64,000 bases of DNA from Anaerovibrio lipolyticus DSM 3074 (GTDB lineage Bacteria; Bacillota; Negativicutes; Selenomonadales; Selenomonadaceae): the NCBI RefSeq assembly GCF_900141865.1, contig NZ_FQYW01000004.1:62001-126000 (forward strand), given 5' to 3'. The position numbers and the translations under genes are program-made. Positions 53,365 through 62,658 of this stretch are shown piece by piece; position 1 is the first letter of the stretch, and every line of letters starts with the position of its first letter. The notes under the pieces are model-generated. The model was not told the origin of the DNA. It worked only from the letters and a program-made list of their open reading frames with translations, and searched no databases.

Positions 53365-54768
53365 TTAAATTTCCTGCAAGAAGGCCTTATATCCCTTCAT
53401 GGTTTCGTAAACATCGACCTTGCTTACGGCCTCCCAAGGAGCATGCATACTAAGAACCGCCACACCGCTGTCAATTACATTCATGCCGTAAAGAGCCATA
53501 ATGTAAGCGATGGTGCCGCCGCCACCCAGGTCAACACGACCCAGTTCGGCAGTCTGGAAGGCAACCTTGTGCTTTTCCATAATGGCACGGATTCTGCCAA
53601 GGTATTCTGCACTGGCATCATTGGAGCCGGACTTGCCACCACGGCCGGTGAACTTATTGAATACCATTCCCTTTCCCAGATATGCCACATTCTTCTTGTC
53701 AAAGGCAGAGGCATAAAGGGAGTCGTATGCGGAGCTTACATCAGAGGACAGCATCCAGGAGTTGGCCAGACAGCGGCGCAGGGAAATGGCATTATATCCC
53801 CCTAAAGCATGAAGCAGCTCTGCCACGGTGTTTTCAAAGAAACGGGACTGCATTCCAGTGGCACCTACAGAGCCAATTTCCTCCTTATCTACCAGCAGAC
53901 AGCAGGAGGTACGCTTAACCTTCTTGGTTTCAAGCATGGCTACCAAGGAGGTATAGGCACATACTCTGTCATCATGGCCATAGGCCAGTACCATACTGCG
54001 ATCGAGGCCCAAATCCCTTGCCTTGCCGGCAGGAACCATGGTAAGCTCAGCGGAAATAAAATCATCTTCATCAATATTGTACTTATCCTTAAGGAGCTTA
54101 AGAATACCAGCCTTCACTGCATCCTTTTCCTCACCCTTTAATGGATAGCTGCCAATAAGAATGTCCAGATTTTCACCAGTTACCACCTTGCTGGCCTTCT
54201 TTTCCATCTGCTCCTGGGATAAGTGAATGAGAAGATCAGTTACGCAGAATACAGGATCCCCCTCATCCTCGCCGATGACGATTTCCTGTACACTGCCATC
54301 AAGACGTGCCACCACACCATGAAGGGCCAATGGCAGGGTTACCCACTGGTATTTCTTGATACCGCCGTAATAATGGGTATCAAAATAAGCCATGCCATCG
54401 GATTCATATAATGGATGCTGCTTTAAATCAAGGCGGCAGGTGTCAATATGGGCACCCAAAATGGCCATACCCTCCTCCAGAGATTCAGTCCCGATATTAA
54501 ACATGGCAATAGCCTTGCCCATGCAGACTGCATAAACCTTATCCCCTGCAGAGAGCTTCTTCCCGGATTTAATGATGTCATCAAGATTTTTGTAGCCTGC
54601 CTTTTCAGCCTGCCTTACAGCCTCAACCACGCTTTCCCTCTCGGTTTTGCACTGGCTCAAAAAGTTTTTGTAGCCTTCGTTGAGCTTATGCAGGGCTTTT
54701 TTTTCTGCTTCAGTATATTTGTTCCAAATCGGAGTCTTCTTTTCGTCTTTTTGCTTATCTTTAGCCAT
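53365..54768 (-). CDS. M18 family zinc aminopeptidase
   Basis: Cytosolic dodecameric metallo-aminopeptidase that removes N-terminal residues, typically Asp/Glu or Leu. The zinc and catalytic residues appear in MAILGAHIDTCRLDLKQ, LVDKEEIGSVGATGM and AYGHDDRVCAYTS; SSDVSSAYDSLYA supplies another conserved Asp. The length of 467 fits the clostridial M18 type. The start is AGGAGG-preceded, and the gene stands between dusB and the GH84 gene. Confidence 0.92.
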   Translation of the reverse strand: MAKDKQKDEKKTPIWNKYTEAEKKALHKLNEGYKNFLSQCKTERESVVEAVRQAEKAGYKNLDDIIKSGKKLSAGDKVYAVCMGKAIAMFNIGTESLEEGMAILGAHIDTCRLDLKQHPLYESDGMAYFDTHYYGGIKKYQWVTLPLALHGVVARLDGSVQEIVIGEDEGDPVFCVTDLLIHLSQEQMEKKASKVVTGENLDILIGSYPLKGEEKDAVKAGILKLLKDKYNIDEDDFISAELTMVPAGKARDLGLDRSMVLAYGHDDRVCAYTSLVAMLETKKVKRTSCCLLVDKEEIGSVGATGMQSRFFENTVAELLHALGGYNAISLRRCLANSWMLSSDVSSAYDSLYASAFDKKNVAYLGKGMVFNKFTGRGGKSGSNDASAEYLGRIRAIMEKHKVAFQTAELGRVDLGGGGTIAYIMALYGMNVIDSGVAVLSMHAPWEAVSKVDVYETMKGYKAFLQEI

Positions 54769-54788
54769 GATTATCCTCCTTATATAAT

Positions 54789-55745
54789 TTATTTCATTTT
54801 GGCGAGAATACGCAAGAAGTCTTCTCTGGTTTCGGCCTTGTTGAAAAGTACTCTGAGCTCAGCATTACCCTTTATGCCTCTGGTGTACCAGGTGGCATGC
54901 TTGCGCATTTCCCTTGGGCCTACATAATCTCCCTTGAATTTCAGCAGCATATCCAGGTGGCGGAGAATAATTTCCTTACGCTCCTCCATGGTTGGTCCCG
55001 GAAGCCGTTCCCCGGTCTTTAAATACTGGGTAAGCTGACGGAAAATCCAAGGATTGCCCTGGGCTGCCCTACCTACCATAACCGCCTCACAGCCAGTTAT
55101 TTCTCTTATTTTTATAAGGTCATCCACCGTTCTGATATCGCCATTGGCAATTACAGGAATGTTCAGATGCTCCTTAACCTTGCGGATAATTCTCCAGTTG
55201 GCATGGTCGCGATAGAACTGCTCACGGGTACGGCCATGTACTGCCACAGCCTTTACTCCCGCTTCCTCTGCCAGCTTGGCCATTTCCAACACATTTATGC
55301 GATTCTCATCCCAGCCAATACGCATTTTTACGGTAACGGGCATACTTACTGCTCCCACAAGGGCTTTCAGCACCTTAAAGGCCCGCTCCGGATCCAGCAT
55401 CATGGCTGAACCCTCATGGTTCTTGACGATTTTAGGAGCCGGACAGCCCATATTAAAGTCAAGAATATCGGCACAACCAAGAGATTCTATATATTCAGCC
55501 GCCCGAGCCACACTGTCAGGCTCCGCACCAAAAAGCTGCATGGCCATAGGCCGCTCAGCCTCCTCGGTGTGAAGCATTTTCAATGTATGCTCGTTGCGGT
55601 AGTTAATTCCCTTGTCACTGACCATCTCGGAATATACCAAAGGACAGCCCATTTCCCGAGCCAATATTCTGTACGGAGTATCCGTTACTCCTGCCATAGG
55701 AGCCAAAAATACAGGGATAGGGAATTCAAAGTTTCCAATTTTCAT
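54789..55745 (-). CDS. dusB: tRNA-dihydrouridine synthase DusB
   Basis: FMN-dependent enzyme reducing uridine to dihydrouridine in tRNA. Family motifs: FLAPMAGVTDTPYRILARE at the N-terminus, DFNMGCPAPKIVKNHEGSAM with the catalytic Cys, and IANGDIRTVDDL with VMVGRAAQGNPWIF. The length of 318 is normal. It starts three bases after the coaX stop; the coaX-dus order recalls the Bacillus ftsH-coaX-dus region. Confidence 0.95.
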   Translation of the reverse strand: MKIGNFEFPIPVFLAPMAGVTDTPYRILAREMGCPLVYSEMVSDKGINYRNEHTLKMLHTEEAERPMAMQLFGAEPDSVARAAEYIESLGCADILDFNMGCPAPKIVKNHEGSAMMLDPERAFKVLKALVGAVSMPVTVKMRIGWDENRINVLEMAKLAEEAGVKAVAVHGRTREQFYRDHANWRIIRKVKEHLNIPVIANGDIRTVDDLIKIREITGCEAVMVGRAAQGNPWIFRQLTQYLKTGERLPGPTMEERKEIILRHLDMLLKFKGDYVGPREMRKHATWYTRGIKGNAELRVLFNKAETREDFLRILAKMK

Positions 55746-55748
55746 TAA

Positions 55749-56513
55749 TTACTGATTCCTTTCATAGAGAACCCGCAGACCCGTCAGCGTAAGGAAATGG
55801 TCGATTGCATCAATTGTCTGGGATTCCTTGGCAATCATTTTGGCATAACCGCCGGTGGCAATGACCTTCATAGGCTTGCCATACTCCTGCTTAATGCGGC
55901 GCACAATTTCATCTATCTGGCCCACAAAGCCGAAAATAATACCGGCCTGCATGCCAGTAATCGTGTTACGGCAAATTACATTCTTTGGGGTTACCAGCTC
56001 AATTCTTGGAAGCTTGGTTGCCTTCTGGAAAAGGCCTTCTGCAGAGGTACCAAGGCCAGTGGAAATTACACCGCCCAAAAAGTCGCCGTTTTCATCCACC
56101 ACATCAAAGGTGGTGGCAGTACCAATATCAATAACAATAAGTGGTCCGCCGTACTGCTCGTAGGCACCCACCACATTTACAATACGGTCCGCACCGATAT
56201 CACGAGGATTTTCATATTTCAGGCGAATGCCAGTTTTAATGCCAGGACCCACAATAAGAGGCTTTAAATGGAAGTAGCGCTCGCACATTTTCTCCATAGG
56301 CACCACCAATGGAGGTACTACTAAGGAAATAATGACGGCTGTGATATTCTCCATCTTGATACCGTGATACAAAAAGAGGTTGTTGATTTCCATACCGTAC
56401 TCATCACTGGTTTTCTGACGCTCTGTAGATACACGCCAATGACGATACAGCTTCTTGCCATCGTAGGTTCCCAATACCACATTACTGTTGCCAATATCTA
56501 TTACTAAAAGCAT
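55749..56513 (-). CDS. coaX: Type III pantothenate kinase CoaX
   Basis: First step of coenzyme A synthesis. ATPase-fold motifs: LLVIDIGNSNVVLGTYDG at the start, PRDIGADRIVNVVGAYEQYG in the middle and VIDIGTATTFDVVDENGDFL. The length is 254. A GTG four codons upstream overlaps the ribosome site, whereas GGAGG is five bases before the ATG at 56513. It follows birA closely, so biotin and CoA functions share one transcript. Confidence 0.96.
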   Translation of the reverse strand: MLLVIDIGNSNVVLGTYDGKKLYRHWRVSTERQKTSDEYGMEINNLFLYHGIKMENITAVIISLVVPPLVVPMEKMCERYFHLKPLIVGPGIKTGIRLKYENPRDIGADRIVNVVGAYEQYGGPLIVIDIGTATTFDVVDENGDFLGGVISTGLGTSAEGLFQKATKLPRIELVTPKNVICRNTITGMQAGIIFGFVGQIDEIVRRIKQEYGKPMKVIATGGYAKMIAKESQTIDAIDHFLTLTGLRVLYERNQ

Positions 56514-56542
56514 ACTTGCCTCCACACTTTCATTTAACTAAC

Positions 56543-57529
56543 TTACTTTCTTGGACGAATGGATACATCTCCGGCGTAAACCTTGCGGATTTCCTCACTG
56601 CCCTCAGGCTTCACCAGCAGAGCCCCGTCCTCATCAATATCCACTGCTTCCCCGGCAAAGGTTTCATTGATGCCCAAAACATTGATTTGTTCCCCCAAGG
56701 TTATGGACAGGCGTCGCCAACTGTCAAGAACGCCCGCAAAGCCCCTTCTTCTCACATCCAGATAGTGCACTTCCAGACGTCTGAGTACCTCCTGGAAAAA
56801 GGCCACCCTGTCAAAATCTCCCAAAAACATGGACATGGAACCGGCTTTATCCTTTATATCCTCGGGGAATATTTTGGGATCAATAATAGCGTTAATCCCC
56901 ATGCCAATTACCACGTAATTTATACGGTCGATTTCTGCGCTCATCTCAGTGAGAATCCCCACCAGCTTCCGACCTTGATATAATATATCATTTGGCCATT
57001 TTATTCCAGCCCTTAACCCCACTTTTTCCATGGCCTCAGCGATGGCCACCGCTGCCATAAGGGTACACTTTGGTGCCTCCTGGGGAAGAAAATCCGGCTT
57101 TAATATAACAGAAAACCAGATGCCCCCCTTAGGACAGAAAAAGCTACGGTCCAGTCGGCCCTTTCCCGTATTCTGGCTTTCCGCCACCACTATGGTCCCA
57201 TCCGGGGACCCCTGAGCTGCCAATCTCTTGGCCTCTGTATTTGTTGAAGCTATATCCTCAAAGGCCACTATATTGCTTCCAATTATTTTATTGCCCAGAC
57301 CATGGCTTATAACCTCCGGAAGAAGCCTGTCAGGGGCTCCCACCAGCTTGTAGCCGTTTCTGGCCTGGCTTTCAATATTATAACCAGCAGCCTTTAATTC
57401 ATTTATATGCTTCCATACAGCCGTGCGGGACACTCCCAGCTTCTCTGCGATTTCCTCACCAGAGAGATATGAGTCACCGGCAGCCCGCAAAAGCCCCAAA
57501 ATCCCCTGTCGCATAAAATTAAACCTCAC
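56543..57529 (-). CDS. birA: Bifunctional biotin-protein ligase / biotin operon repressor BirA
   Basis: Attaches biotin to carboxylase subunits and, with its DNA-binding domain, represses biotin genes. An N-terminal winged helix (about 8-65; SGEEIAEKLGVSRTAVWKHI) precedes the ligase core with the biotinyl-AMP loop variant TGKGRLDRSFFCPKGG and KWPNDILYQGRKLVGIL. The C-terminal SH3-like domain is present. The length of 328 is normal. It lies after ftsH and before coaX. Confidence 0.95.
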   Translation of the reverse strand: MRFNFMRQGILGLLRAAGDSYLSGEEIAEKLGVSRTAVWKHINELKAAGYNIESQARNGYKLVGAPDRLLPEVISHGLGNKIIGSNIVAFEDIASTNTEAKRLAAQGSPDGTIVVAESQNTGKGRLDRSFFCPKGGIWFSVILKPDFLPQEAPKCTLMAAVAIAEAMEKVGLRAGIKWPNDILYQGRKLVGILTEMSAEIDRINYVVIGMGINAIIDPKIFPEDIKDKAGSMSMFLGDFDRVAFFQEVLRRLEVHYLDVRRRGFAGVLDSWRRLSITLGEQINVLGINETFAGEAVDIDEDGALLVKPEGSEEIRKVYAGDVSIRPRK

Positions 57530-57544
57530 TTTTCCATAAAACCA

Positions 57545-57588
57545 TCAAAAGGGGCTGCTGCATTAATGATTTCATGCTTCAGCCCCCT
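57545..57588 (-). terminator. Terminator after ftsH
   Basis: Minus strand GGGGCTG and CAGCCCC pair at the base, with GCAT/ATGC continuing the stem, followed by TTTTGATGG; 18 bases past the ftsH stop. Confidence 0.8.
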
Positions 57589-57605
57589 ATGGATAATAAA
57601 CCTCG

Positions 57606-59603
57606 TTATTTTTCAGTGGTACTATTCAGTTTTGGTTCCGGTTCTGTATAAGGAACCTCCACCTCGTCCTCATCCTTTTCAGTAGAAGCATCGCCCTGAA
57701 CAGGGGTCTGCTCCACTGGCTCCAAAGGAATCAGCTTTGGCTCATCGTCGTCATCCTTAGGCTCTTCCGTTTTCTTTTCAGCCTCTTCCTTTTCGGTGAC
57801 ATTACCAAAGCCAACCAGCTCCTTCAGCTCGGCAGCCTCCAAGGTTTCCTTCTCAATGAGTGCCTCAGCAATGACATGGAGCTTGTCGATATTTTCAGTA
57901 AGAAGTACGCGACAGGCTTCATAAGCCTCCTCAATATACTTACGAACTTCCTTATCAATATCGCTGGCCACATTCTCAGAATAATTTCTCTGATTGTTTA
58001 TGTCACGGCCCAAGAACACCTGATGGTCACGGCTTTCGCCGTAAGCCACCGGACCAAGGGTGGGACTCATACCATACTGGGTAATCATGCTTCTTACAAG
58101 CTGGGATGCTCTCTGAATATCATTCTGGGCACCAGTGCTGATTTCCTTCAACACTACTTCTTCAGCCACACGGCCTGCCAGCAGGGTTTTAAGCTGATCC
58201 AGAAGCTCGCTTCTGGTAGCATAGGAGCGATCCTCCTTAGGAAGCATAAGGGTATAGCCACCAGCTCTGCCTCTAGGAATAATGGTAACCTTGTGGACAG
58301 GGTCAGCATTTGGAAGGAGCATACCTACCAAAGTATGACCACCCTCATGATAAGCGGTAAGCTTTTTTTCCTTGTCGCTCATCACCTTGGATTTACGCTC
58401 AGGGCCAGCCATTACACGCTCAATGGATTCCTCCATTTCCTGCATGGCAATGGTCTTCTTGTCACGGCGGGCAGAAAGAAGTGCCGCCTCATTTACAAGA
58501 TTGGAAAGATCTGCTCCAGTAAAGCCCGGAGTCCGTCTTGCCAATACATTAAGATCAACATCCTTGTCCACCGGCTTATCCTTGGTATGAACCTTCAGAA
58601 TAGCCTCACGGCCCTTAACATCCGGCTTGTCCACCACAATCTGGCGGTCGAAACGGCCTGGACGCAACAGGGCAGGGTCCAGAATATCAGGACGGTTGGT
58701 AGCCGCAATAATGATAATGCCCTCATTGGCAGCGAAGCCATCCATCTCAACCAGCATCTGGTTAAGGGTCTGCTCACGCTCATCGTGGCCACCACCCAGG
58801 CCCGCACCACGCTGACGGCCTACGGCATCAATCTCATCAATAAATACGATACAAGGTGAGTTCTTCTTGGCCTGATCAAAAAGATCGCGAACACGGGAAG
58901 CACCAACACCTACGAACATTTCCACAAAATCGGAACCACTGATGGAGAAGAAAGGTACTCCCGCCTCACCGGCAACAGCCTTGGCCAGCAAGGTTTTACC
59001 AGTACCCGGAGGACCAAAGAGAAGTACGCCCTTTGGAATCTTGGCTCCCAGCTGATTAAACTTGCCCGGATGCTTCAGAAATTCTACGACTTCCTCCAGC
59101 TCCTGCTTCGCCTCATCAGCACCAGCCACGTCATCAAAGCGAACCTTAACCTTGTCGCCACCGCTCATTTTTGCACGGCTCTTACCAAAGGACATAACCT
59201 TGCCGCCGCCCCCCTGGCTCTGCTGCATGATAAAGAACCATACACCCACCAAGAGAAGGATAGGCAATACAGAGGACAACAGGGTGGACCACCATGGTGG
59301 TTCTGGCGGATTTTCCGCCTTAATATCTACATTTTTATCGGAGAGCAGCTTGATAATATCACTGTTCTCACTAGGATAAGTAGGCAACACGGTAGTAAAT
59401 TCGGTACCATCACTTAAGGTACCCTTAATGATATTTTCAACAATAACTACCTTTGCTACCTTGCCATCATTGGTCTCCTGTACAAAGGATGAATAATTCA
59501 TCTCCATCTTGGAAGGACCCTTGGCAGAGAAATAATCAATTAATGATATAGCAACCAGAATGATAAGTAGGTAAAAACCCACATTACGGATAAACTTATT
59601 CAA
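57606..59603 (-). CDS. ftsH: ATP-dependent zinc metalloprotease FtsH
   Basis: Membrane-anchored AAA+ protease that degrades membrane and regulatory proteins. Two membrane segments (about 7-25 and 107-126) flank a periplasmic domain. Walker A GPPGTGKT is at 197-204, Walker [16 protein letters not shown] at about 251, and the zinc site HEGGH at 419-423. The acidic tail (about 610-665) is rich in Glu, Asp and Pro. The length of 665 is normal. It has its own extended -10 promoter upstream and a terminator downstream. Confidence 0.98.
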   Translation of the reverse strand: MNKFIRNVGFYLLIILVAISLIDYFSAKGPSKMEMNYSSFVQETNDGKVAKVVIVENIIKGTLSDGTEFTTVLPTYPSENSDIIKLLSDKNVDIKAENPPEPPWWSTLLSSVLPILLLVGVWFFIMQQSQGGGGKVMSFGKSRAKMSGGDKVKVRFDDVAGADEAKQELEEVVEFLKHPGKFNQLGAKIPKGVLLFGPPGTGKTLLAKAVAGEAGVPFFSISGSDFVEMFVGVGASRVRDLFDQAKKNSPCIVFIDEIDAVGRQRGAGLGGGHDEREQTLNQMLVEMDGFAANEGIIIIAATNRPDILDPALLRPGRFDRQIVVDKPDVKGREAILKVHTKDKPVDKDVDLNVLARRTPGFTGADLSNLVNEAALLSARRDKKTIAMQEMEESIERVMAGPERKSKVMSDKEKKLTAYHEGGHTLVGMLLPNADPVHKVTIIPRGRAGGYTLMLPKEDRSYATRSELLDQLKTLLAGRVAEEVVLKEISTGAQNDIQRASQLVRSMITQYGMSPTLGPVAYGESRDHQVFLGRDINNQRNYSENVASDIDKEVRKYIEEAYEACRVLLTENIDKLHVIAEALIEKETLEAAELKELVGFGNVTEKEEAEKKTEEPKDDDDEPKLIPLEPVEQTPVQGDASTEKDEDEVEVPYTEPEPKLNSTTEK

Positions 59604-59687
59604 ACCTCAACCCCCTAAAAAGGCAATAACCTGGTGAAATAAAAATTCAACCAATGGTAAATGGTATTACAATCTTCACAACTCATA

Positions 59688-59696
59688 ATTATATCA
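59688..59696 (-). promoter_or_regulatory. Extended -10 promoter of ftsH
   Basis: Minus strand TGTGATATAAT: TATAAT at 59688-59693 with TGA before it. The -35 is weak. It lies about 85 bases before the ftsH start; no CIRCE heat-shock operator is seen. Confidence 0.65.
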
Positions 59697-59730
59697 CATT
59701 GAAAGATTATCTTACAGTATCATGAAAATA

Positions 59731-60267
59731 TCATGAATAAATTTCTCTCTTAAGAACACCGACTACAGGCAAGTTTCTGTATTTCTCAGCATAATCCAGG
59801 CCATAGCCCACCAGGAACTCATCTGGAACCTCAAAGCCGCAATAGTCGATCTTTACATCCACCTGACGACGGGATGGCTTGGAAAGGAGAGCACACAGCT
59901 TAACGCTGGCTGGCTTGCGTTCACGAAGGAGAGCCATAAGATTGTTCATGGTAATGCCGGAATCAATAATATCCTCCACCAAAAGCACATGACGACCGGC
60001 AATATCCTTGTTCAAATCCTTCTTAATATTAACCTTGCCGCTGGACACAGCAGCATCGCCATAACTGGAGGCCGCGATAAAATCAATGTTGATTGGCAGT
60101 TTAATCTGTCTGATAAGGTCAGTAAAGAATACTGCTGCACCATTTAAGATACCTACCACAACAACATCCTTGCCCTCATAATCCTTGGCAATCTGCTGAC
60201 CAAGCTCAGCAACCTTTGCTGCAATAGTTTCTTCATCAAACATTACACTTTCCAAATCTTTTTCCAT
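59731..60267 (-). CDS. hpt: Hypoxanthine phosphoribosyltransferase
   Basis: Salvages hypoxanthine and guanine to IMP and GMP with PRPP. The PRPP-binding motif VLLVEDIIDSGITM is near residue 95; GYGLDYAEKYRNLPVVGVL ends the protein as in the family. An ATG at 60288 overlaps tilS without a ribosome site; AAAGGAG before the ATG at 60267 favours the shorter 178-residue form. tilS-hpt-ftsH is the conserved Firmicute order. Confidence 0.95.
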   Translation of the reverse strand: MEKDLESVMFDEETIAAKVAELGQQIAKDYEGKDVVVVGILNGAAVFFTDLIRQIKLPINIDFIAASSYGDAAVSSGKVNIKKDLNKDIAGRHVLLVEDIIDSGITMNNLMALLRERKPASVKLCALLSKPSRRQVDVKIDYCGFEVPDEFLVGYGLDYAEKYRNLPVVGVLKREIYS

Positions 60268-60268
60268 T

Positions 60269-61684
60269 TTATTCTTCTCCTTTGTCATAAGAAAGTATTA
60301 TATACTGCTTTGTATCCTTATCAGCCAGGGCCACAGTTGTTTGCCTTAGTCCAGCCACCCAGATGATATCACCTGTACAGCTATTGACCACCAAAGGCAC
60401 CCTGTCCCGACTGCTCCGTTCCACCTTTGCATCTACAAAAAAATCCTTCAGCTTTTTGTTGCCATTCTCAAATCTGATTCTGTCACCATCATGACGGTAA
60501 CGCACTATAAGCTCTGTACCGCACTTTGCGGCATCACAATATATTTTATTTTTGGAAAAGGATTTCTCTCCTTCCAGAGAATCAGCTGCATAAGCAGAAA
60601 TAGTATCACCATAGGGCAAGACTACAGAACTCCCCAGCTTAAGAATTTTATATGGTGTACCTTCTATTGTACCATGACTTGTCAAAATTTTTTCAGTTTT
60701 TTTTGATAAATAAAAAAAATCATAACTGATTTTGGCAGTACATCTGTCTGGAAGATTCAGTGAGCTTCCGGTAGCATTTCTGTCAATAAGCTCCAGCACT
60801 GCTTCGATATGCTGAAATGAAAGGGCCGTGCCGTGACTTATCTTGCTGACCATCTGCTGAATTAGCCTCCGTCTGATAGCCAGCGGCTCCTTTATAAAAT
60901 CAGAAATTTTAATTTTATAGCTATTTTCTCCCCGCCCATCAAGCTGACACAGCCTCTCCTCTGCCTTGATGGTAAGCTCATGCAGCAGCTCCTCCTCAGC
61001 CGAGGCAGTTTCCGCAAGATTGCACAAGCTACGGGTAATATTTTTGTTATATTCCTTCTTTAATAAAGGCAGCAATTGAAGACGCAGCCTGTTACGGGTG
61101 CAGTCAGTCTCCTCGTTGGTGGCGTCATGCCGCGGCGAAAGGCCCTGATGATGACAATATTCCACCAGCTCTGCCTTGGTAAAGTCCAATAATGGGCGAA
61201 TAATATTTCCCCGCTTTGGCAAAATTCCCGTAAGCCCGTTAAGTCCAGTCCCACGTAATAGATGCATCAATACGGTTTCCGCCTGATCATCACCATGATG
61301 GGCTGTGGCAATAAGGGCTCCCCCCAATTCAACGGCCAGTCTGTTCAAAAATGCATATCGCATTTGTCTGGCACAGGTCTCAAGAGACTCTCCCCTTGCC
61401 CTGCTAAGCTCTGGGATGTTAGCTGACTCTGAATAAAAGGAGATTTCCCTTTCAAGGCAGTAATTCTTCACAAAGGACTCATCGTCCTTGGAAGCCTGTC
61501 CTCTTATACCATGCTCAAAATGTGCAGCTACCACCTTAATAGCCAGCTTTTCCTTCAAGCTCCATAAAATATCCAATAAGGCCAAAGAATCCGGTCCGCC
61601 GGAGCAGGCCACTATTACAGTGCTTCCTGGCTCTGTAAGGGAATTAGACTGCCAGTATTCTGTTAGGCGTTTTTCCAATGTCAT
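60269..61684 (-). CDS. tilS: tRNA(Ile)-lysidine synthetase TilS
   Basis: Converts C34 of the CAU anticodon to lysidine so that it reads AUA. The N-terminal PP-loop ACSGGPDSLALLD is near residue 26, followed by HFEHGIRGQASKDD and ATAHHGDDQAETVLMHLLRG; the C-terminal TilS domain (RYRHDGDRIRF, KKLKDFFVDAKV) is intact. The length of 471 is normal. GGAGG precedes the ATG. hpt begins two bases past its end. Confidence 0.96.
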   Translation of the reverse strand: MTLEKRLTEYWQSNSLTEPGSTVIVACSGGPDSLALLDILWSLKEKLAIKVVAAHFEHGIRGQASKDDESFVKNYCLEREISFYSESANIPELSRARGESLETCARQMRYAFLNRLAVELGGALIATAHHGDDQAETVLMHLLRGTGLNGLTGILPKRGNIIRPLLDFTKAELVEYCHHQGLSPRHDATNEETDCTRNRLRLQLLPLLKKEYNKNITRSLCNLAETASAEEELLHELTIKAEERLCQLDGRGENSYKIKISDFIKEPLAIRRRLIQQMVSKISHGTALSFQHIEAVLELIDRNATGSSLNLPDRCTAKISYDFFYLSKKTEKILTSHGTIEGTPYKILKLGSSVVLPYGDTISAYAADSLEGEKSFSKNKIYCDAAKCGTELIVRYRHDGDRIRFENGNKKLKDFFVDAKVERSSRDRVPLVVNSCTGDIIWVAGLRQTTVALADKDTKQYIILSYDKGEE

Positions 61685-61702
61685 AATTACCCTCCATAAA
61701 GC

Positions 61703-61730
61703 AAAAAAGCACCTTATTAAAGGTGCTTTT
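61703..61730 (-). terminator. Terminator between the S1 gene and tilS
   Basis: Minus strand AAAAGCACCTT / AAGGTGCTTTT with a 3-base loop, followed by TTGC; it lies 14 bases past the S1-protein stop and just before the tilS ribosome site. Confidence 0.85.
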
Positions 61731-61743
61731 AAAAAGTCTGTTT

Positions 61744-62229
61744 TTATCTTCTGCGGCCACCGCCACGGCCACCGCGTTTTGAATCTGTCTTACGGCTAAG
61801 ATCAGTGAGTCGTTCGTCACTGTCCTTAAGGAAGCGGGACAGCTTGTCCTCAAAGGATGCATTTGCATTATTGAAACGACTGCCACCGGCATTACGGCCA
61901 AATCCACCAGCAGGCTTGCTGGATACAGGACGAGATTCAAAATTCTTCTTTTCAAAAGGCTTCTTTTCGAAACTCTGCTGCTCTTCTGGTTTCTTTTCCT
62001 GAGCGCGTTTTATGGAAAGTGCAATCTTTCCCTTTTCATCAACGGAAAGTACTTTGACCTTTACATTATCCTGCTCTTTCAGGAATTCCTTAACATCACT
62101 TACATAAACATCTGCTACTTCAGATATGTGCACAAGGCCAACCTTACCCTCTGGAAGGTTAACAAAAGCACCAAAATTAGTAATGCCGGAGACAACGCCT
62201 TCAACAATACTACCAACTTCAATGGACAA
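61744..62229 (-). CDS. S1-domain RNA-binding protein (YabR-like)
   Basis: A 161-residue protein with one S1 RNA-binding domain (about 1-72; VEGVVSGITNFGAFVNLPEG and GLVHISEVAD) and a long basic, Glu/Lys-, then Arg/Gly-rich tail ending RGGRGGGRRR, an RNA-binding RGG-like stretch. It starts at a TTG with AAGGAGG eight bases upstream. Position between divIC/ftsB and tilS equals Bacillus YabR. The role in RNA metabolism is presumed. Confidence 0.9.
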   Translation of the reverse strand: MSIEVGSIVEGVVSGITNFGAFVNLPEGKVGLVHISEVADVYVSDVKEFLKEQDNVKVKVLSVDEKGKIALSIKRAQEKKPEEQQSFEKKPFEKKNFESRPVSSKPAGGFGRNAGGSRFNNANASFEDKLSRFLKDSDERLTDLSRKTDSKRGGRGGGRRR

Positions 62230-62320
62230 AATACTTCCTCCTTAGATAATATAACACTAACACAAGTTATTATACTATCCTGTTTCTTACAGTGTCAAGA
62301 ATTTCAAGGCCTGGGAGTAC

Positions 62321-62626
62321 CTACTTTTTTTGATAAATATAAGGAATTTCCCCGTCCTTGGTCATGCCCAAATCCTCTCTGGCCAGCTTCTCAACATAAG
62401 AAGGATCAACCAGCTGCTCCTTTTCCTGCTGCAGCTGTTCATTTTCCTCCTGAGCCGCCTTAAGCCTTGCCTCCGCCTGAACCTTGTCCTGGCTCAGATC
62501 ATGATAGGTAAAAGCCTGTTCACCCAGTTTAAAGGCTGCCAGCAAAAACATAAGGGCCATTATAATAACGAACCAGTTAATCTGACGCCTCTGAGGCCTT
62601 GCACTATGTAATCTTGTCCTGCTCAC
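62321..62626 (-). CDS. FtsB/DivIC-type cell-division protein
   Basis: Small bitopic division protein, part of the FtsB-FtsL-FtsQ type complex that activates septal wall synthesis. It has 101 residues: a basic cytoplasmic head, one membrane segment (about 17-38; FVIIMALMFLLAAFKLGEQ) and a coiled coil (about 42-75), ending in the conserved DPSYVEKLAREDLGM. GTG start with AAAGGAGG upstream. Position before yabR matches Bacillus divIC. Confidence 0.9.
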   Translation of the reverse strand: MSRTRLHSARPQRRQINWFVIIMALMFLLAAFKLGEQAFTYHDLSQDKVQAEARLKAAQEENEQLQQEKEQLVDPSYVEKLAREDLGMTKDGEIPYIYQKK

Positions 62627-62658
62627 AAACGTCCTCCTTTCTGGTTCTTAATCATCAA